Positions 33,216-42,077 of a stretch of 64,000 nucleotides of DNA are shown here, piece by piece (positions within the stretch are counted from its first letter, which is position 1; every line of letters begins with the position of its first letter). Source of the stretch: CALMEC01 sp964628685. GTDB lineage: Bacteria > Actinomycetota > Thermoleophilia > Miltoncostaeales > Miltoncostaeaceae. The stretch lies in assembly GCA_964628685.1 (NCBI GenBank), contig CAZVNM010000003.1, positions 310,001 through 374,000 of the forward strand. The letters are read 5' to 3'. Position numbers and translations under genes: made by a program. The notes beneath the pieces were generated by a model, which made no database searches, was not told where the DNA came from, and saw only the letters and a program-made list of their open reading frames with translations.

Positions 33216-34448
33216 ATGCCGACCGTGCGTCTGCCAGCCCCACTCGTCGCCGTCGCCGCCGGACTCATCGTCGCCACGGTGGCCCAGACATCCCAGGCGG
33301 CCCCAACCGAACAACCGCGGGAGGTCGCCCGGACGACCACGGCCGTCACCAAGCGGCCCGCGCCGCCCCCGCGCTTCACGTTCCGCATCACCGGGCGCGG
33401 CTACGGTCACGGTGTCGGGATGTCGCAGTACGGGGCGTATGGGGCCGCGCTCGCGGGCATGACGGCCGAGGCCATCCTCGCCCTGTACTACCCCGGCACG
33501 ACCCTCGCGCAGCTTCCGCCAACCACCGTCCGGGTCGAACTGGTCGCCCGGGCCACCGTGGTGGGCCTCGCGTCGCCCGGTACATGGGCGCTCGACGGAG
33601 ATCCCGCCACGGGACGGGTGCAACCACTGCCGGTCGCGACACCCCTCTCCGTGCGCGGTGAGCGCGGCGGGATCGTGGTCACGCAGGCCGACGGGACCGC
33701 GATCATGCGGCGGCCGGGACCGGTCCTGCTGACGCCGGCGCCCGGCGGTGCCGTCACCCTCGACGGCGTCGCCTACCGGGGCGCGCTGCGGGTGGTTCCG
33801 GTTGGTGCGGGTGTGCGCGTCGTCAACGTGGTGGGCCTCGAGGACTACCTGCAGGGGGTCGTCGCCCGGGAGATGCCGGCCTCCTGGGGCGCGCGGGCCC
33901 CGGCCGCCCTTCAGGCGCAGGCGATCGCCGCGCGGTCCTATGCCGTGGCGACCCGCCGAAGCGGGGACTTCGACATGTATGCGGACGAGCGCAGCCAGGT
34001 CTACGGCGGCGTCGCCGCCGAGGACCCGCGCACCAACGCGGCGGTTCAGGCCACCGCGGGACGGGTGGTCACCCATCAGGGGCAGGTCGCGACGACGTTC
34101 TTCTTCTCGACGTCGGGTGGGCGCACCGAGAATGCCGAGCACGTGTTCGGCAACCCGGTTCCCTACCTGGTGAGCGTCGACGACGCACGGTTCGATCGGC
34201 TCTCGCCGCGATTCATCTGGCGTGGGTCGGATGTGCAGACCTTCACCGAGGCGCGACTCGGGCGGCTGCTCGGAACAAAGCCGGTGGTCAACATGCGGAT
34301 CGTTCGTCGCGGCGTGTCGGGGCGTGCCGTCACGGTTCGGGTCACATCCCGCGGTGGCGGGGTGAAGCAGATGAGCGGTGCCGACGTCCGGCGGGCGCTC
34401 GGGCTCAGCTCGTCCTGGTTCGGGGTGGTCCGCACCGTCCGCCGCTGA
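33216..34448 (+). CDS. SpoIID/LytB-domain protein
   Basis: 410 residues from ATG 33216; ATG 33183 would add 11 residues. A signal peptide (PLVAVAAGLIVATVAQTSQA) directs export. The first domain contains ITGRGYGHGVGMSQYGAYG; the SpoIID core follows: GLEDYLQGVVAREMPASWGA, ALQAQAIAARSYAVA, DERSQVYGG, TFFFSTSGGRTEN. The family includes peptidoglycan lytic transglycosylases acting on denuded glycan. Here it is likely a cell-wall remodelling enzyme; no sporulation genes are nearby. Confidence 0.88.
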   Translation: MPTVRLPAPLVAVAAGLIVATVAQTSQAAPTEQPREVARTTTAVTKRPAPPPRFTFRITGRGYGHGVGMSQYGAYGAALAGMTAEAILALYYPGTTLAQLPPTTVRVELVARATVVGLASPGTWALDGDPATGRVQPLPVATPLSVRGERGGIVVTQADGTAIMRRPGPVLLTPAPGGAVTLDGVAYRGALRVVPVGAGVRVVNVVGLEDYLQGVVAREMPASWGARAPAALQAQAIAARSYAVATRRSGDFDMYADERSQVYGGVAAEDPRTNAAVQATAGRVVTHQGQVATTFFFSTSGGRTENAEHVFGNPVPYLVSVDDARFDRLSPRFIWRGSDVQTFTEARLGRLLGTKPVVNMRIVRRGVSGRAVTVRVTSRGGGVKQMSGADVRRALGLSSSWFGVVRTVRR

Positions 34449-34482
34449 CCCCGACGGACCGCCGCTGTCGTTCGCGGGGCTC

Positions 34483-34494
34483 TTGTTCAATTGA
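34483..34494. repeat. Solo perfect palindrome GTTCAATTGAAC
   Basis: A perfect 12-bp palindrome identical to the core of the 22-bp boxes, without a partner unit 22 bp away. It lies between the convergent SpoIID and acyltransferase genes; the next 40 bp resemble the CGTCCGGCGT..CCGGGA flank of the 3-kb arrays. Nothing else is recognised in this 197-bp gap. Confidence 0.65.
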
Positions 34495-34645
34495 ACGGAT
34501 CGGCGCCGCAGGCGCGTCCGTCCGGCGTACTCCGGGAAGAACCGAAAACCCGTATGACCGACGGGATCCCGACCCCCCCGGCCCGCATGGCACGTCGGGC
34601 CCCGCGTACCACCCGCATCCGGGCGGGTCCGGCGGCGCGATCCCG

Positions 34646-35341
34646 CTACTGGTTTTCCAGCAGCTCCTCGTCGGGGACATCGCGCCACACGCGGGCGGGC
34701 AGTCCGGCCACCAGCTTGCGCGGCGGCACGTCCTTGGTCACCAGTGCGCCCGCGGCGATGAAGGCCTCCGCACCGATCTCGACGCCGGGAAGGATGATGC
34801 AGGCGCCCCCCACGCGCGCGCCGCGGCGGATCGTCGGCCCCTTCACGAAGTCGTGGCGGGCCTCGGTGCGCCCCATGTAGTTGTCGTTGGTCGTCGCCAC
34901 GCACGGTGCGATGAAGACGTTCTCCTCGAGCACCGAGTACGCCGTGATGTAGACGTTGGCCTGGATCTTGGTGTTGTCGCCGATCGTGGTGTCGTTCTCG
35001 ACGAGGCTGCCCCGCCCCAGGATCACGTTGTCACCCAGCACCACACGCTCGCGGACGGCCGTCTGGTCGCCGATGACGCAGTCGGCTCCGATCCGCGTGC
35101 CGGCGAAGATGACGGCGCCCGCGCAGATGGCGGTGCCGGCCCCAATCCGAAGCGGCTCCGCCGGGGCGCGCTTGGCGGTGGAGCGCTTGCCCAGGCGCGG
35201 CTGCTTGCCGAGCACCACGTTGTCCTGGATCACGACGCCGTCGCCGATCACGGTGCCCTCGTGGATGACGACGTTGGCGCCGATCTCGACGTCCTCGCCG
35301 ATCTGCACGCCCGCGCCCAGCACCAGGTTCTCCCGGCTCAT
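34646..35341 (-). CDS. Left-handed beta-helix acyltransferase, WbpD/WlbB-like
   Basis: 231 residues made largely of hexapeptide repeats (IGEDVEIGANVVIHEGTVIGDGVVI..; IGADCVIGDQTAVRERVVLGDNVILG). The later part contains FIAPCVATTNDNYMGRT and IRRGARVGGACIILPGVEIGAEAFIAAGALVTKDVP, as in sugar N-acetyltransferases acting on UDP-3-amino sugars. ATG is preceded by GGAGG and starts one base after the upstream gene's stop. With the next two genes it forms a nucleotide-sugar operon. Confidence 0.8.
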   Translation of the reverse strand: MSRENLVLGAGVQIGEDVEIGANVVIHEGTVIGDGVVIQDNVVLGKQPRLGKRSTAKRAPAEPLRIGAGTAICAGAVIFAGTRIGADCVIGDQTAVRERVVLGDNVILGRGSLVENDTTIGDNTKIQANVYITAYSVLEENVFIAPCVATTNDNYMGRTEARHDFVKGPTIRRGARVGGACIILPGVEIGAEAFIAAGALVTKDVPPRKLVAGLPARVWRDVPDEELLENQ

Positions 35342-35342
35342 C

Positions 35343-36359
35343 TCAGCCTCCGATCCGGACCGGACGTCCGGCGTTGTCGAGCGACTCGGTCATCGCCTCC
35401 AGCACCTCGACCACCTGGAGCCCGGCACGCGCATCCGACCGTGGCGATGCCTCGCCGGTGCGCACACAGTCCACGAAGTGCTGGCACACGAGCCGCAGCG
35501 GCTCGGTGCCCGTGATCTTCGGGATGTGGATGTCCCCCGAGCGCACCTGGATGTACTCGCCGTAGGAGGCGGTGCGGGGGATCGGGCCCTTGTCGTAGAC
35601 CGTGACCTTGCGGTCGGTCTCCATGTCGTCGAAGACGACCATGCGCTCCGAACCGATCACGGTCATCTTCCGCATCTTGTGCGGGTCGAGCCACGACAGG
35701 TGCAGATGGCCGGTCACGCCGGACGGGAAGCGCACGTGGCCGAACACCACGTCCTCCACGCCCTCCTGCAGGTAGGAGCTGCCCCAGGCGGCGACCTCGA
35801 CGGGCGCCTCTCCGGCGAACCAGATCATCACGCTGATGTCGTGCGGACCGAGGCTCCAGAGCGCGTTCTCGTCCTGACGGACGATGCCCAGGTTCTGCCG
35901 ATTGCCGTACATGTAGTACGTCTCACTGCCGAGCTCGCCCGCGTCGATCATGTCCTTCACGGCGGAGAGGCCGGGGTGGAACACCAGCAGATGGTCCACC
36001 ATGGCGATGCGGTCGCGCTCGGCGGCCAGGTCCACGACCCGGCGGGCGTCGGCCGCGGTGAGCGCCAGCGGCTTCTCGACGAACACGTGCTTGCCGGCCT
36101 CGAGGGCGCGGCAGGCGAGCGCCGCGTGCGTGGGCACCGACGTGGCGATGACGACCGCGTCGAGGGTGTCGTCCTCCAGCAGGTCGTCCATGCGGGTGGT
36201 GAACGTGCTGCCGGCGAACGCCGGACGGTGGCGGTCGAGGACGGCCTCGTCCAGATCGCAGCAGTAGGCGAGCTCCGCCGACTCCATCTGGTCGAAGTTG
36301 CGCGCCAGGTTGGGGCCCCAGTAGTTGAGACCCACGACGCCGAGTCGCACGGGTGTCAC
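35343..36359 (-). CDS. Gfo/Idh/MocA-family sugar oxidoreductase, WbpB/WlbA-like
   Basis: 338 residues from GTG 36359, overlapping the dehydrogenase stop (GTGA). N-terminal NAD(P) site GVVGLNYWGPNLARNF, then the family's HVFVEKPLALT (catalytic Lys) and LWSLGPHDISVMIWF (His). Between an UDP-sugar 6-dehydrogenase and an acyltransferase gene, a role as UDP-GlcNAcA 3-dehydrogenase is plausible, but the aminotransferase expected next to it is absent. Confidence 0.82.
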   Translation of the reverse strand: MTPVRLGVVGLNYWGPNLARNFDQMESAELAYCCDLDEAVLDRHRPAFAGSTFTTRMDDLLEDDTLDAVVIATSVPTHAALACRALEAGKHVFVEKPLALTAADARRVVDLAAERDRIAMVDHLLVFHPGLSAVKDMIDAGELGSETYYMYGNRQNLGIVRQDENALWSLGPHDISVMIWFAGEAPVEVAAWGSSYLQEGVEDVVFGHVRFPSGVTGHLHLSWLDPHKMRKMTVIGSERMVVFDDMETDRKVTVYDKGPIPRTASYGEYIQVRSGDIHIPKITGTEPLRLVCQHFVDCVRTGEASPRSDARAGLQVVEVLEAMTESLDNAGRPVRIGG

Positions 36360-37636
36360 AGTTTCCAGACCCTTCCGTCCCCGCGGTCGGGGACGATGTT
36401 GCGGAAGTCGAGCACGAGCTGCGCGGCGTCGGCCACCATCTCCCAATCGACCGAGGTATGCGGGGTGACGACGGCCACGGCATCGGCCTCGGAGAGGGTC
36501 GTCCGATCCAGCGGCACGCTCTCGAGCCCCTTCTTGGCCAGCAGCGGGATGTGCGGGTCGTGGTAGCTCACCTCGGCGCCCTCCTCGACGAGCAGGTCGA
36601 TGATCTTGAGGGCCGGGCTCTCACGCATGTCGTTGACGTCGGCCTTGTAGGCCACGCCGATCACGAGCACCCTGCTGCCGTTGATCGGCTTGCGGCGGGT
36701 GTTGAGCGCCCGGGAGAGCTTCGTCACGCAGAACTGCGGCATCTGCGAGTTGACCTTGCCGGCGAGCTCGATGAACTCCGTGTGGAACTCGAACTCCCGC
36801 GCCTTCCAGGTGAGGTAGAAGGGGTCGATCGGGATGCAGTGGCCACCGAGGCCCGGCCCGGGGCGGAACGGCATGAAGCCGAACGGCTTGGTCGCCGCCG
36901 CGTCGATGACCTCCCACACGTCGATGCCCATGCGGTCGCAGAGCATCGCGAGCTCGTTGACGAGCGCGATGTTGACCCCGCGGAAGATGTTCTCGAGCAG
37001 CTTGGTCATCTCCGCGACCTCGGGGCTCGAGACCGGGACGACCGTCTTGGCGAACTGACCGTAGAGCTCCTGCGCCCGGCGCGAGCACTCCTCGGTGAGC
37101 CCGCCGACCACCTTGGGCGTCGTCTCGGTGGTCCAGTCCTCGCGGCCGGGGTCGACCCGCTCCGGGGAGAACGCGACGAAGAAGTCCTTGCCGGCCACGA
37201 GCCCCGACTTCTCGAGGATGGGCGTCAGCTCCTCGCGGGTGGTCCCGGGGTAGGTGGTGCTCTCGAGGACGACCAGCTGTCCGCGCCGCAGGCGACCGGC
37301 GAGGCTCTCGGCCGCGCCGAGGACCGCCGAGAGATCCGGTTCGCGGTGCTCGTCGAGGGGCGTCGGCAGGCAGATCACCACGCTGTCGACCCAGCGCATG
37401 CGGTCCCAGTCGGTGGTGGCCTCGACGAGCCCCTTGTCCACGAGCGCCCGCAGGCGGTCGCTGGGGACGTCCTCGATGTAGGACTGTCCGCTGTTGATCT
37501 CGTCGACCTTGGACTGGACGGCGTCGAGACCGAGCACGGGCACACCCGCCTCCGCGAACGTCGCGGCGAGCGGCAGTCCCACATAGCCCATCCCGATCAC
37601 GCCGACCTGAGGCGTGGGGTTGGTCACAGGATCCAC
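36356..37636 (-). CDS. Nucleotide-sugar 6-dehydrogenase, WbpA/UDP-GlcNAc type
   Basis: 426 residues. NAD site VGVIGMGYVGLPLAATFAEAG, VVLESTTYPGTT, central helix EMTKLLENIFRGVNIALVNELA, catalytic Cys267 in GGHCIPIDPFYLTWKA, C-terminal VIGVAYKADVNDMRESPA. The EnIFR and GGHCIPiDP signatures are those of UDP-N-acetylhexosamine dehydrogenases rather than UDP-glucose dehydrogenase. GTG 37636 chosen, with GTG 37627 as alternative. First gene of the three-gene run. Confidence 0.88.
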   Translation of the reverse strand: MDPVTNPTPQVGVIGMGYVGLPLAATFAEAGVPVLGLDAVQSKVDEINSGQSYIEDVPSDRLRALVDKGLVEATTDWDRMRWVDSVVICLPTPLDEHREPDLSAVLGAAESLAGRLRRGQLVVLESTTYPGTTREELTPILEKSGLVAGKDFFVAFSPERVDPGREDWTTETTPKVVGGLTEECSRRAQELYGQFAKTVVPVSSPEVAEMTKLLENIFRGVNIALVNELAMLCDRMGIDVWEVIDAAATKPFGFMPFRPGPGLGGHCIPIDPFYLTWKAREFEFHTEFIELAGKVNSQMPQFCVTKLSRALNTRRKPINGSRVLVIGVAYKADVNDMRESPALKIIDLLVEEGAEVSYHDPHIPLLAKKGLESVPLDRTTLSEADAVAVVTPHTSVDWEMVADAAQLVLDFRNIVPDRGDGRVWKL

Positions 37637-37665
37637 ATCTGTTGGGTCTCCCTGGGCAAGGCGCG

Positions 37666-37671
37666 TATCGT
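37666..37671 (+). promoter_or_regulatory. -10 hexamer TATCGT before membrane protein gene
   Basis: Ends 7 nt before ATG 37679; leaderless arrangement. Confidence 0.55.
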
Positions 37672-37678
37672 AACCGAA

Positions 37679-38266
37679 ATGTCCGAAGCGCTCCTGGCAG
37701 GTCTCCCCCGGATCGTTCGGGCGGCCGACGAGATCCGCCTGCGCGGCGGGTTGGCACTGGCGGTCGGTGCCGCCGCGGTGGTCTGGTGGGTCATGCGCTG
37801 GCTCCTCGACCAGCCCGTCGAACCGGGCCAGACGGCGGCGCTCCTGGTCCTGGTGGCGGTCCTCACACTGGTGGCCGGTGTGGTCAACTCCACGCGGCGG
37901 CTGACGGCCGGTCTGGCCGAGACGCGCTTCCCCGGGTCCAACGTGGTCTACGAAACCCGCGCCGACGGCCGTGACCGTCGCATGCGCTACTCCGGTGCGG
38001 TGTTCCTGACGGTCCTGGTCGTCCTCATGTTCGACCTGCTGGCGGGGTGGGGCGGGGTCACCGCCGGGGTGATCGCGGGCGTGGCACTCACGATGGGCGG
38101 CGTCGACCTGGCCGAGGCGGGTCGCTGGGAGCGTGCGGAACGACGGCGCGAGGCCGAGCTCCTCCTGCTCGTCCGGCCGCGGGCGCTGGTCGTCGCCTAC
38201 GGTGAGGCGATCGTGTTCGAGGTGCCCGACAACCGGCCGGATCCGCGTCGCGACGACGCGTTCTGA
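37679..38266 (+). CDS. Membrane protein, four predicted spans
   Basis: 195 residues from ATG 37679. Spans at about 23-42, 51-70, 103-121 and 124-141, then a basic cytoplasmic tail (EAGRWERAERRREAE..RRDDAF). No family is recognised. It stands alone between the convergently transcribed thrC and the divergent sugar dehydrogenase, with a leaderless promoter of its own. Confidence 0.6.
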   Translation: MSEALLAGLPRIVRAADEIRLRGGLALAVGAAAVVWWVMRWLLDQPVEPGQTAALLVLVAVLTLVAGVVNSTRRLTAGLAETRFPGSNVVYETRADGRDRRMRYSGAVFLTVLVVLMFDLLAGWGGVTAGVIAGVALTMGGVDLAEAGRWERAERRREAELLLLVRPRALVVAYGEAIVFEVPDNRPDPRRDDAF

Positions 38267-38287
38267 GACCCGCGCGCCGCGGAGACC

Positions 38288-39739
38288 TCAGTCGCGGTGG
38301 GCGGCGGCGATCACCGACTTGACCGCATCCACGTCCGCGTCGACCACGGCGAAGCGCTGCGGCCGGTCCTCGATCCCCTCGAAGGCACGGGGACGTTCGG
38401 GGTCGCGGCCCACGGCCTCCCGGATGGTCTCGGCGAACTTGGCGGGAAGCGCCGTCTCCAGGCACACCAGCGGCACGTCCGGCTCGCGGTGGGCGAGCCC
38501 CACGTGGATGCCGTCCGCCGTGTGCGGATCGACCAGTCGCCCGTACCGCTCGCTCACCATGCGGATGGTCGCCAGCCGGTCGGCGTGCGAGCTGGTGCCG
38601 GACCGGAAGCCGAACCGCTCGCCGATGGCCGCGTGCTCGGGGGTGCCCGACAGGTCGATCTCCCCGCCGTCCGCCAGACCGTCCCACAGTCCGCGCAGAC
38701 GATCGGCGTCGCGGCCCACCAGGTCGAACACGAAGCGCTCCAGGTTGGATGCCTTCGAGATGTCCATGGAGGGGCTTGACGTCGCATGGGTCTCGCTCGA
38801 CCCGCGGGGCCGGTAGACCCCCTCGCGGATGAACTCGTCCAGCACGTCGTTCTCGTTGGTGGCGAGGATCAGGTGCCGGATGGGGATGCCCATGGTGCGG
38901 GCGATGTGACCGGCGCAGATGTTGCCGAAGTTGCCCGACGGGACGGCGAAGCTCACCTGCTGCGAGTCGTCGTCGGTGGCGGCGAAGTAGGCGCGCGCGT
39001 AGTAGACGACCTGCGCCGCCACGCGCGCCCAGTTGATGGAGTTGACCGTGCCGATGCGGTGGCGCCGCTTGAAGTCGGCGTCGGCGGAGACCGCCTTCAC
39101 GATGTCCTGGCAGTCGTCGAAGACCCCGCGCACGGCGATGTTGTGGATGTTGGCGTCCTGCAGGCAGAACATCTGCGCCGTCTGGAACGGGCTCATCCGC
39201 CGGTGCGGCGAGAGCATGAAGACCGCGATGTGCCCCTTGCCGCGCATGGCGTACTCGGCCGACGAGCCGGTGTCGCCGCTGGTGGCGCCCAGGATGTTGA
39301 GCGTCGCCCCGGAACGGTCCAATACGTATTCGAACAGGTTGCCGAGCAGCTGCATCGCGATGTCCTTGAAGGCCAGCGACGGACCGTTGGACAGCGCCAG
39401 CACGTGCAGCCCGGGCTCCAGCTCGACGAGCGGGGTGATGTCGGCCGGGTCCTCCCCCGGTCGGGCGTTGCGCCAGGTGGCCCCCGTGTAGGTGCGTCCG
39501 ACGAGCCGTCCGAGCTCGTCGGCTGGGATGTCGTCGATGAACCGCGAGAGGATGGCGGTCGCGAGCTCCGCGTAGGACATGTCGCGCATGGCGGCCAGGT
39601 CGGCGGCCGACAGCGTCGGATACTCGGCGGGGACCGCGAGCCCCCCGTCGGGCATGAGCCCCTCCAAGAGGATGTCGACGAATCCGATCGGCGCACCGGT
39701 GGCACCGTGGCCGCGGGTGGACACGTAGCGCATGCTCAT
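38288..39739 (-). CDS. thrC: Threonine synthase
   Basis: 483 residues, PLP enzyme converting O-phosphohomoserine to threonine. It has the N-terminal MRYVSTRG typical of the E. coli/yeast-like class, PLP Lys125 in NGPSLAFKDIAMQ, GATSGDTGSSAEYAM phosphate loop, and VPSGNFGNICAG. ATG overlaps the wecB stop (ATGA). Confidence 0.95.
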   Translation of the reverse strand: MSMRYVSTRGHGATGAPIGFVDILLEGLMPDGGLAVPAEYPTLSAADLAAMRDMSYAELATAILSRFIDDIPADELGRLVGRTYTGATWRNARPGEDPADITPLVELEPGLHVLALSNGPSLAFKDIAMQLLGNLFEYVLDRSGATLNILGATSGDTGSSAEYAMRGKGHIAVFMLSPHRRMSPFQTAQMFCLQDANIHNIAVRGVFDDCQDIVKAVSADADFKRRHRIGTVNSINWARVAAQVVYYARAYFAATDDDSQQVSFAVPSGNFGNICAGHIARTMGIPIRHLILATNENDVLDEFIREGVYRPRGSSETHATSSPSMDISKASNLERFVFDLVGRDADRLRGLWDGLADGGEIDLSGTPEHAAIGERFGFRSGTSSHADRLATIRMVSERYGRLVDPHTADGIHVGLAHREPDVPLVCLETALPAKFAETIREAVGRDPERPRAFEGIEDRPQRFAVVDADVDAVKSVIAAAHRD

Positions 39740-40812
39740 CGCGCGGCGGCCCAGGCGTCCAGGACCGCGACGATCTTCCCGGAGGCGTCGCCGTCACCGT
39801 AGTGGTGGGGGCGCTCGGCCGGTCGGTCGCGTTCGGAAAGCGCCGCGCGCACGCGGTCGGCGTTCATGCCCGTCAGCGTGTTGAACCCGCTCTGGACCGT
39901 CTCGACCCACTCGGTCTCGTCGCGCAGCGTGACGCAGGGCACCCCGTGGAAGTACGCCTCCTTCTGCACACCGCCGGAGTCGGTGACCACCGCGCGGGCC
40001 CGCGTCAGGAGGTTGGTGAAGTCCAGGTAGCCCACGGGCGGCGCCAGATGCAGGCCGTCGATGGCCCCGACGGCCTCCCACAGCCCGGCGGCCTCCAGCT
40101 TGTTGCGCGTGCGCGGGTGCACCGGGAAGATGGCCGGTCCCCCCAGGGCGCCCAGCACCTCCACCAGGGACTCGAGGGCCTCGCGGGTGTCGGTGGCCGC
40201 CGCGCGGTGGACCGTGACGAGCACGTACTCGCCGGGGGCCAGGCCGTACTCGGCCGGGCCGGGGCGGTCGGCGGCGACGGGTGCGAACAGGAGCGCCGCG
40301 TCGTACATGACGTCGCCGACGGTGTGGACCCCCTCGGTGATGCCCTCGCGCCGCAGGTTCTCGACCGCCACGTCGGTGGGGACGAACAGGAGCTCCGAGA
40401 TGTGGTCGGTGAGGACGCGGTTCTGCTCCTCCGGCATGGACCGCACGAACGAGCGCAGGCCGGCCTCCACGTGGGCGATGGGGATGTCGCGCTTGACCGC
40501 GGTCAGGGCGCCGGCGAGCGTGGTGGTGGTGTCCCCGTAGACGAGCACGATGTCGGGCTGCTCGCTGGCGAGCAGCGGGTCGAGGCGCGCGATCATCGTC
40601 GACAGCTGCTCGTTGGGCGAGCCGGGACCCACCTCGAGGGCGTGGTCGGGCGCCGGGATGCCCAGCTCGTCGAAGAAGAGGTCCGCCAGCTGCGGGTCGT
40701 AGTGCTGGCCGCTGTGCACGAGCACCTCGCGGTGATCGCGTCGCAGGGCACGCGACAGCGGCGCCGCCTTCACGAACTGCGGGCGGTTTCCGATGACTGA
40801 GACGATGTTCAG
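39736..40812 (-). CDS. wecB: UDP-N-acetylglucosamine 2-epimerase (non-hydrolysing), CTG start
   Basis: 358 residues. SVIGNRPQFVKAAPL, HSGQHYDPQL, VLVYGDTTTTLAGALTA, HVEAGLRSFVRSMPEEQNRVLTDH shortened to HVEAGLRS and PEEQNR, TVHRAAATD, VVTDSGGVQKEAYFHGVPCVTLRDETEW. Makes UDP-ManNAc (or the 2,3-diacetamido equivalent, WbpI-like). No ATG, GTG or TTG lies in frame near the N terminus; a CTG at 40812 overlaps the ccdA stop (CTGA) and falls exactly at the family's first residue, with TGGGGAT upstream. I take this CTG as the start. Confidence 0.9.
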   Translation of the reverse strand: MNIVSVIGNRPQFVKAAPLSRALRRDHREVLVHSGQHYDPQLADLFFDELGIPAPDHALEVGPGSPNEQLSTMIARLDPLLASEQPDIVLVYGDTTTTLAGALTAVKRDIPIAHVEAGLRSFVRSMPEEQNRVLTDHISELLFVPTDVAVENLRREGITEGVHTVGDVMYDAALLFAPVAADRPGPAEYGLAPGEYVLVTVHRAAATDTREALESLVEVLGALGGPAIFPVHPRTRNKLEAAGLWEAVGAIDGLHLAPPVGYLDFTNLLTRARAVVTDSGGVQKEAYFHGVPCVTLRDETEWVETVQSGFNTLTGMNADRVRAALSERDRPAERPHHYGDGDASGKIVAVLDAWAAAR

Positions 40813-41558
40813 AGACCGATCCCCAGGTTCGAAATCTTCTGCGTGATGACGGTGAAGCGACCGGTCGCGACGAGCAGTCCGATCGCGATCGTGACGAGCC
40901 CGGCGGTGACGCTGATCACCTGCCAGTGGTCGCGCACCTTGCGCGACAGGCGCAGCGTCTGGGTCATGAAGAGCCCGGCCAGGATGAACGGGATGCCGAG
41001 GCCCATGGCGTAGGTGAAAAGCAGCGACGCGCCGATGCCCGGCGACTCGGTGGGAACGGCGAGGGTGAGCACCTGACCGAGGAACGGACCGGTGCACGGT
41101 GTCCAGGCGATGGCGAAGGCCGCGCCCGCCAGGCCCACGCCCCCGAGGGTGCTCGGCCGCCGCATCATCTCGACGCGCCGCTCGCCCTGCAGGAAGCTCA
41201 TCCGGGGGATGAGGAGCATGAGGAGCCCCATCACGATGAGCAGGCTGCCGCTCACGATGTTGATCGTCTGCCGCTGGCCGCTGAGCGAGCTGCCCAGGAA
41301 GCCGGCGCCGGCGCCCCACAGGGTGAACATCACCGAGAAGCCCATCACGAACGCGAGCGACGCCTGGATGGCCGGCGTGGTGCGCGTCCGCACGACGGGG
41401 CCGCCCGCGGTGGCGACGGTTCCCATCTCGCCGGAGGCCGTGCCGGAGATGAACGACAGGTACCCCGGGATGAGGGCGAGCGCGCACGGGCTCGCGAACG
41501 ACACGAATCCCGCGGCGAGGGCATCGGCATACGTGAGCACGGAGACGTTGGGGCCCAT
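40809..41558 (-). CDS. ccdA: Cytochrome c biogenesis protein CcdA
   Basis: 249 residues with six to seven spans. The two redox Cys are Cys25 (FASPCALALIPGYLSF) and Cys154 (AWTPCTGPFLG). CcdA passes electrons from cytoplasmic thioredoxin to extracytoplasmic thiol proteins, needed for haem attachment to c-type cytochromes such as the qcrC products at 62-64 kb. Stop overlaps the wecB CTG. Confidence 0.92.
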   Translation of the reverse strand: MGPNVSVLTYADALAAGFVSFASPCALALIPGYLSFISGTASGEMGTVATAGGPVVRTRTTPAIQASLAFVMGFSVMFTLWGAGAGFLGSSLSGQRQTINIVSGSLLIVMGLLMLLIPRMSFLQGERRVEMMRRPSTLGGVGLAGAAFAIAWTPCTGPFLGQVLTLAVPTESPGIGASLLFTYAMGLGIPFILAGLFMTQTLRLSRKVRDHWQVISVTAGLVTIAIGLLVATGRFTVITQKISNLGIGL

Positions 41559-41678
41559 GGCCCACGGATGCTAACCGGGGTGGCACCGGTCTGCGCCCCC
41601 ATGTGCTCCACCGTGACGGTCGACCCCCTGCGGCGGGGTCAAGGTTCGCGCCGTGCCCGCCGATGAGCACTCCACTAA

Positions 41679-41694
41679 ACAACCACACAGTTGT
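41679..41694. promoter_or_regulatory. Inverted repeat, possible ArsR operator
   Basis: ACAAC (41679-41683) and GTTGT (41690-41694) with a 6-bp centre, just upstream of the arsR-like start and within an AT-richer patch that likely holds the promoter. Position fits autorepression by the ArsR protein. Confidence 0.45.
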
Positions 41695-41702
41695 ATGGAA
41701 GT

Positions 41703-42077
41703 ATGTCCCGCATGACCGACACGCACGCCACCTTCTCCGACCCTACGACCCGACTGCCGGACGCCCTCGTCGAGCTCCTCGCCGAGCGCTTCCGCGTCCT
41801 GTCCGAGCCCATCCGCATCCGGATCCTCGAGCAGCTGCGCGGTGGCCCGCGCACCGTTCAGGAGATCGTCGCGGCGGTGGGGTCGAGTCAGCAGAACGTC
41901 TCCAAGCACCTCGGGCTGATGCGCTCCCTCGGGATCGTCAGCCGGCGCAAGGAGGGCTCGTACTCCCTGTACGAGATCGCGGACGAGACCGTGATCGGCA
42001 TGTGCGACCAGGTGTGCGGCGCGCTCCAGCGCCGCGTCGCCGAGCTTCACACCCTCATCGAAACGGAGCCCTCGTGA
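41703..42077 (+). CDS. ArsR/SmtB-family metalloregulator
   Basis: 124 residues from ATG 41703 (ATG 41712 also possible). Winged HTH: ERFRVLSEPIRIRILEQLRGGPRTVQEIVAAVGSSQQNVSKHLGLMRSLGIV, hallmarks SQQNVSKHL. A CDQVC pair (Cys101, Cys105) in the C-terminal helix could bind metal or sense thiol oxidation. Stop overlaps the next gene (GTGA), so it probably regulates the DUF2892-mmpL operon. Confidence 0.9.
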   Translation: MSRMTDTHATFSDPTTRLPDALVELLAERFRVLSEPIRIRILEQLRGGPRTVQEIVAAVGSSQQNVSKHLGLMRSLGIVSRRKEGSYSLYEIADETVIGMCDQVCGALQRRVAELHTLIETEPS

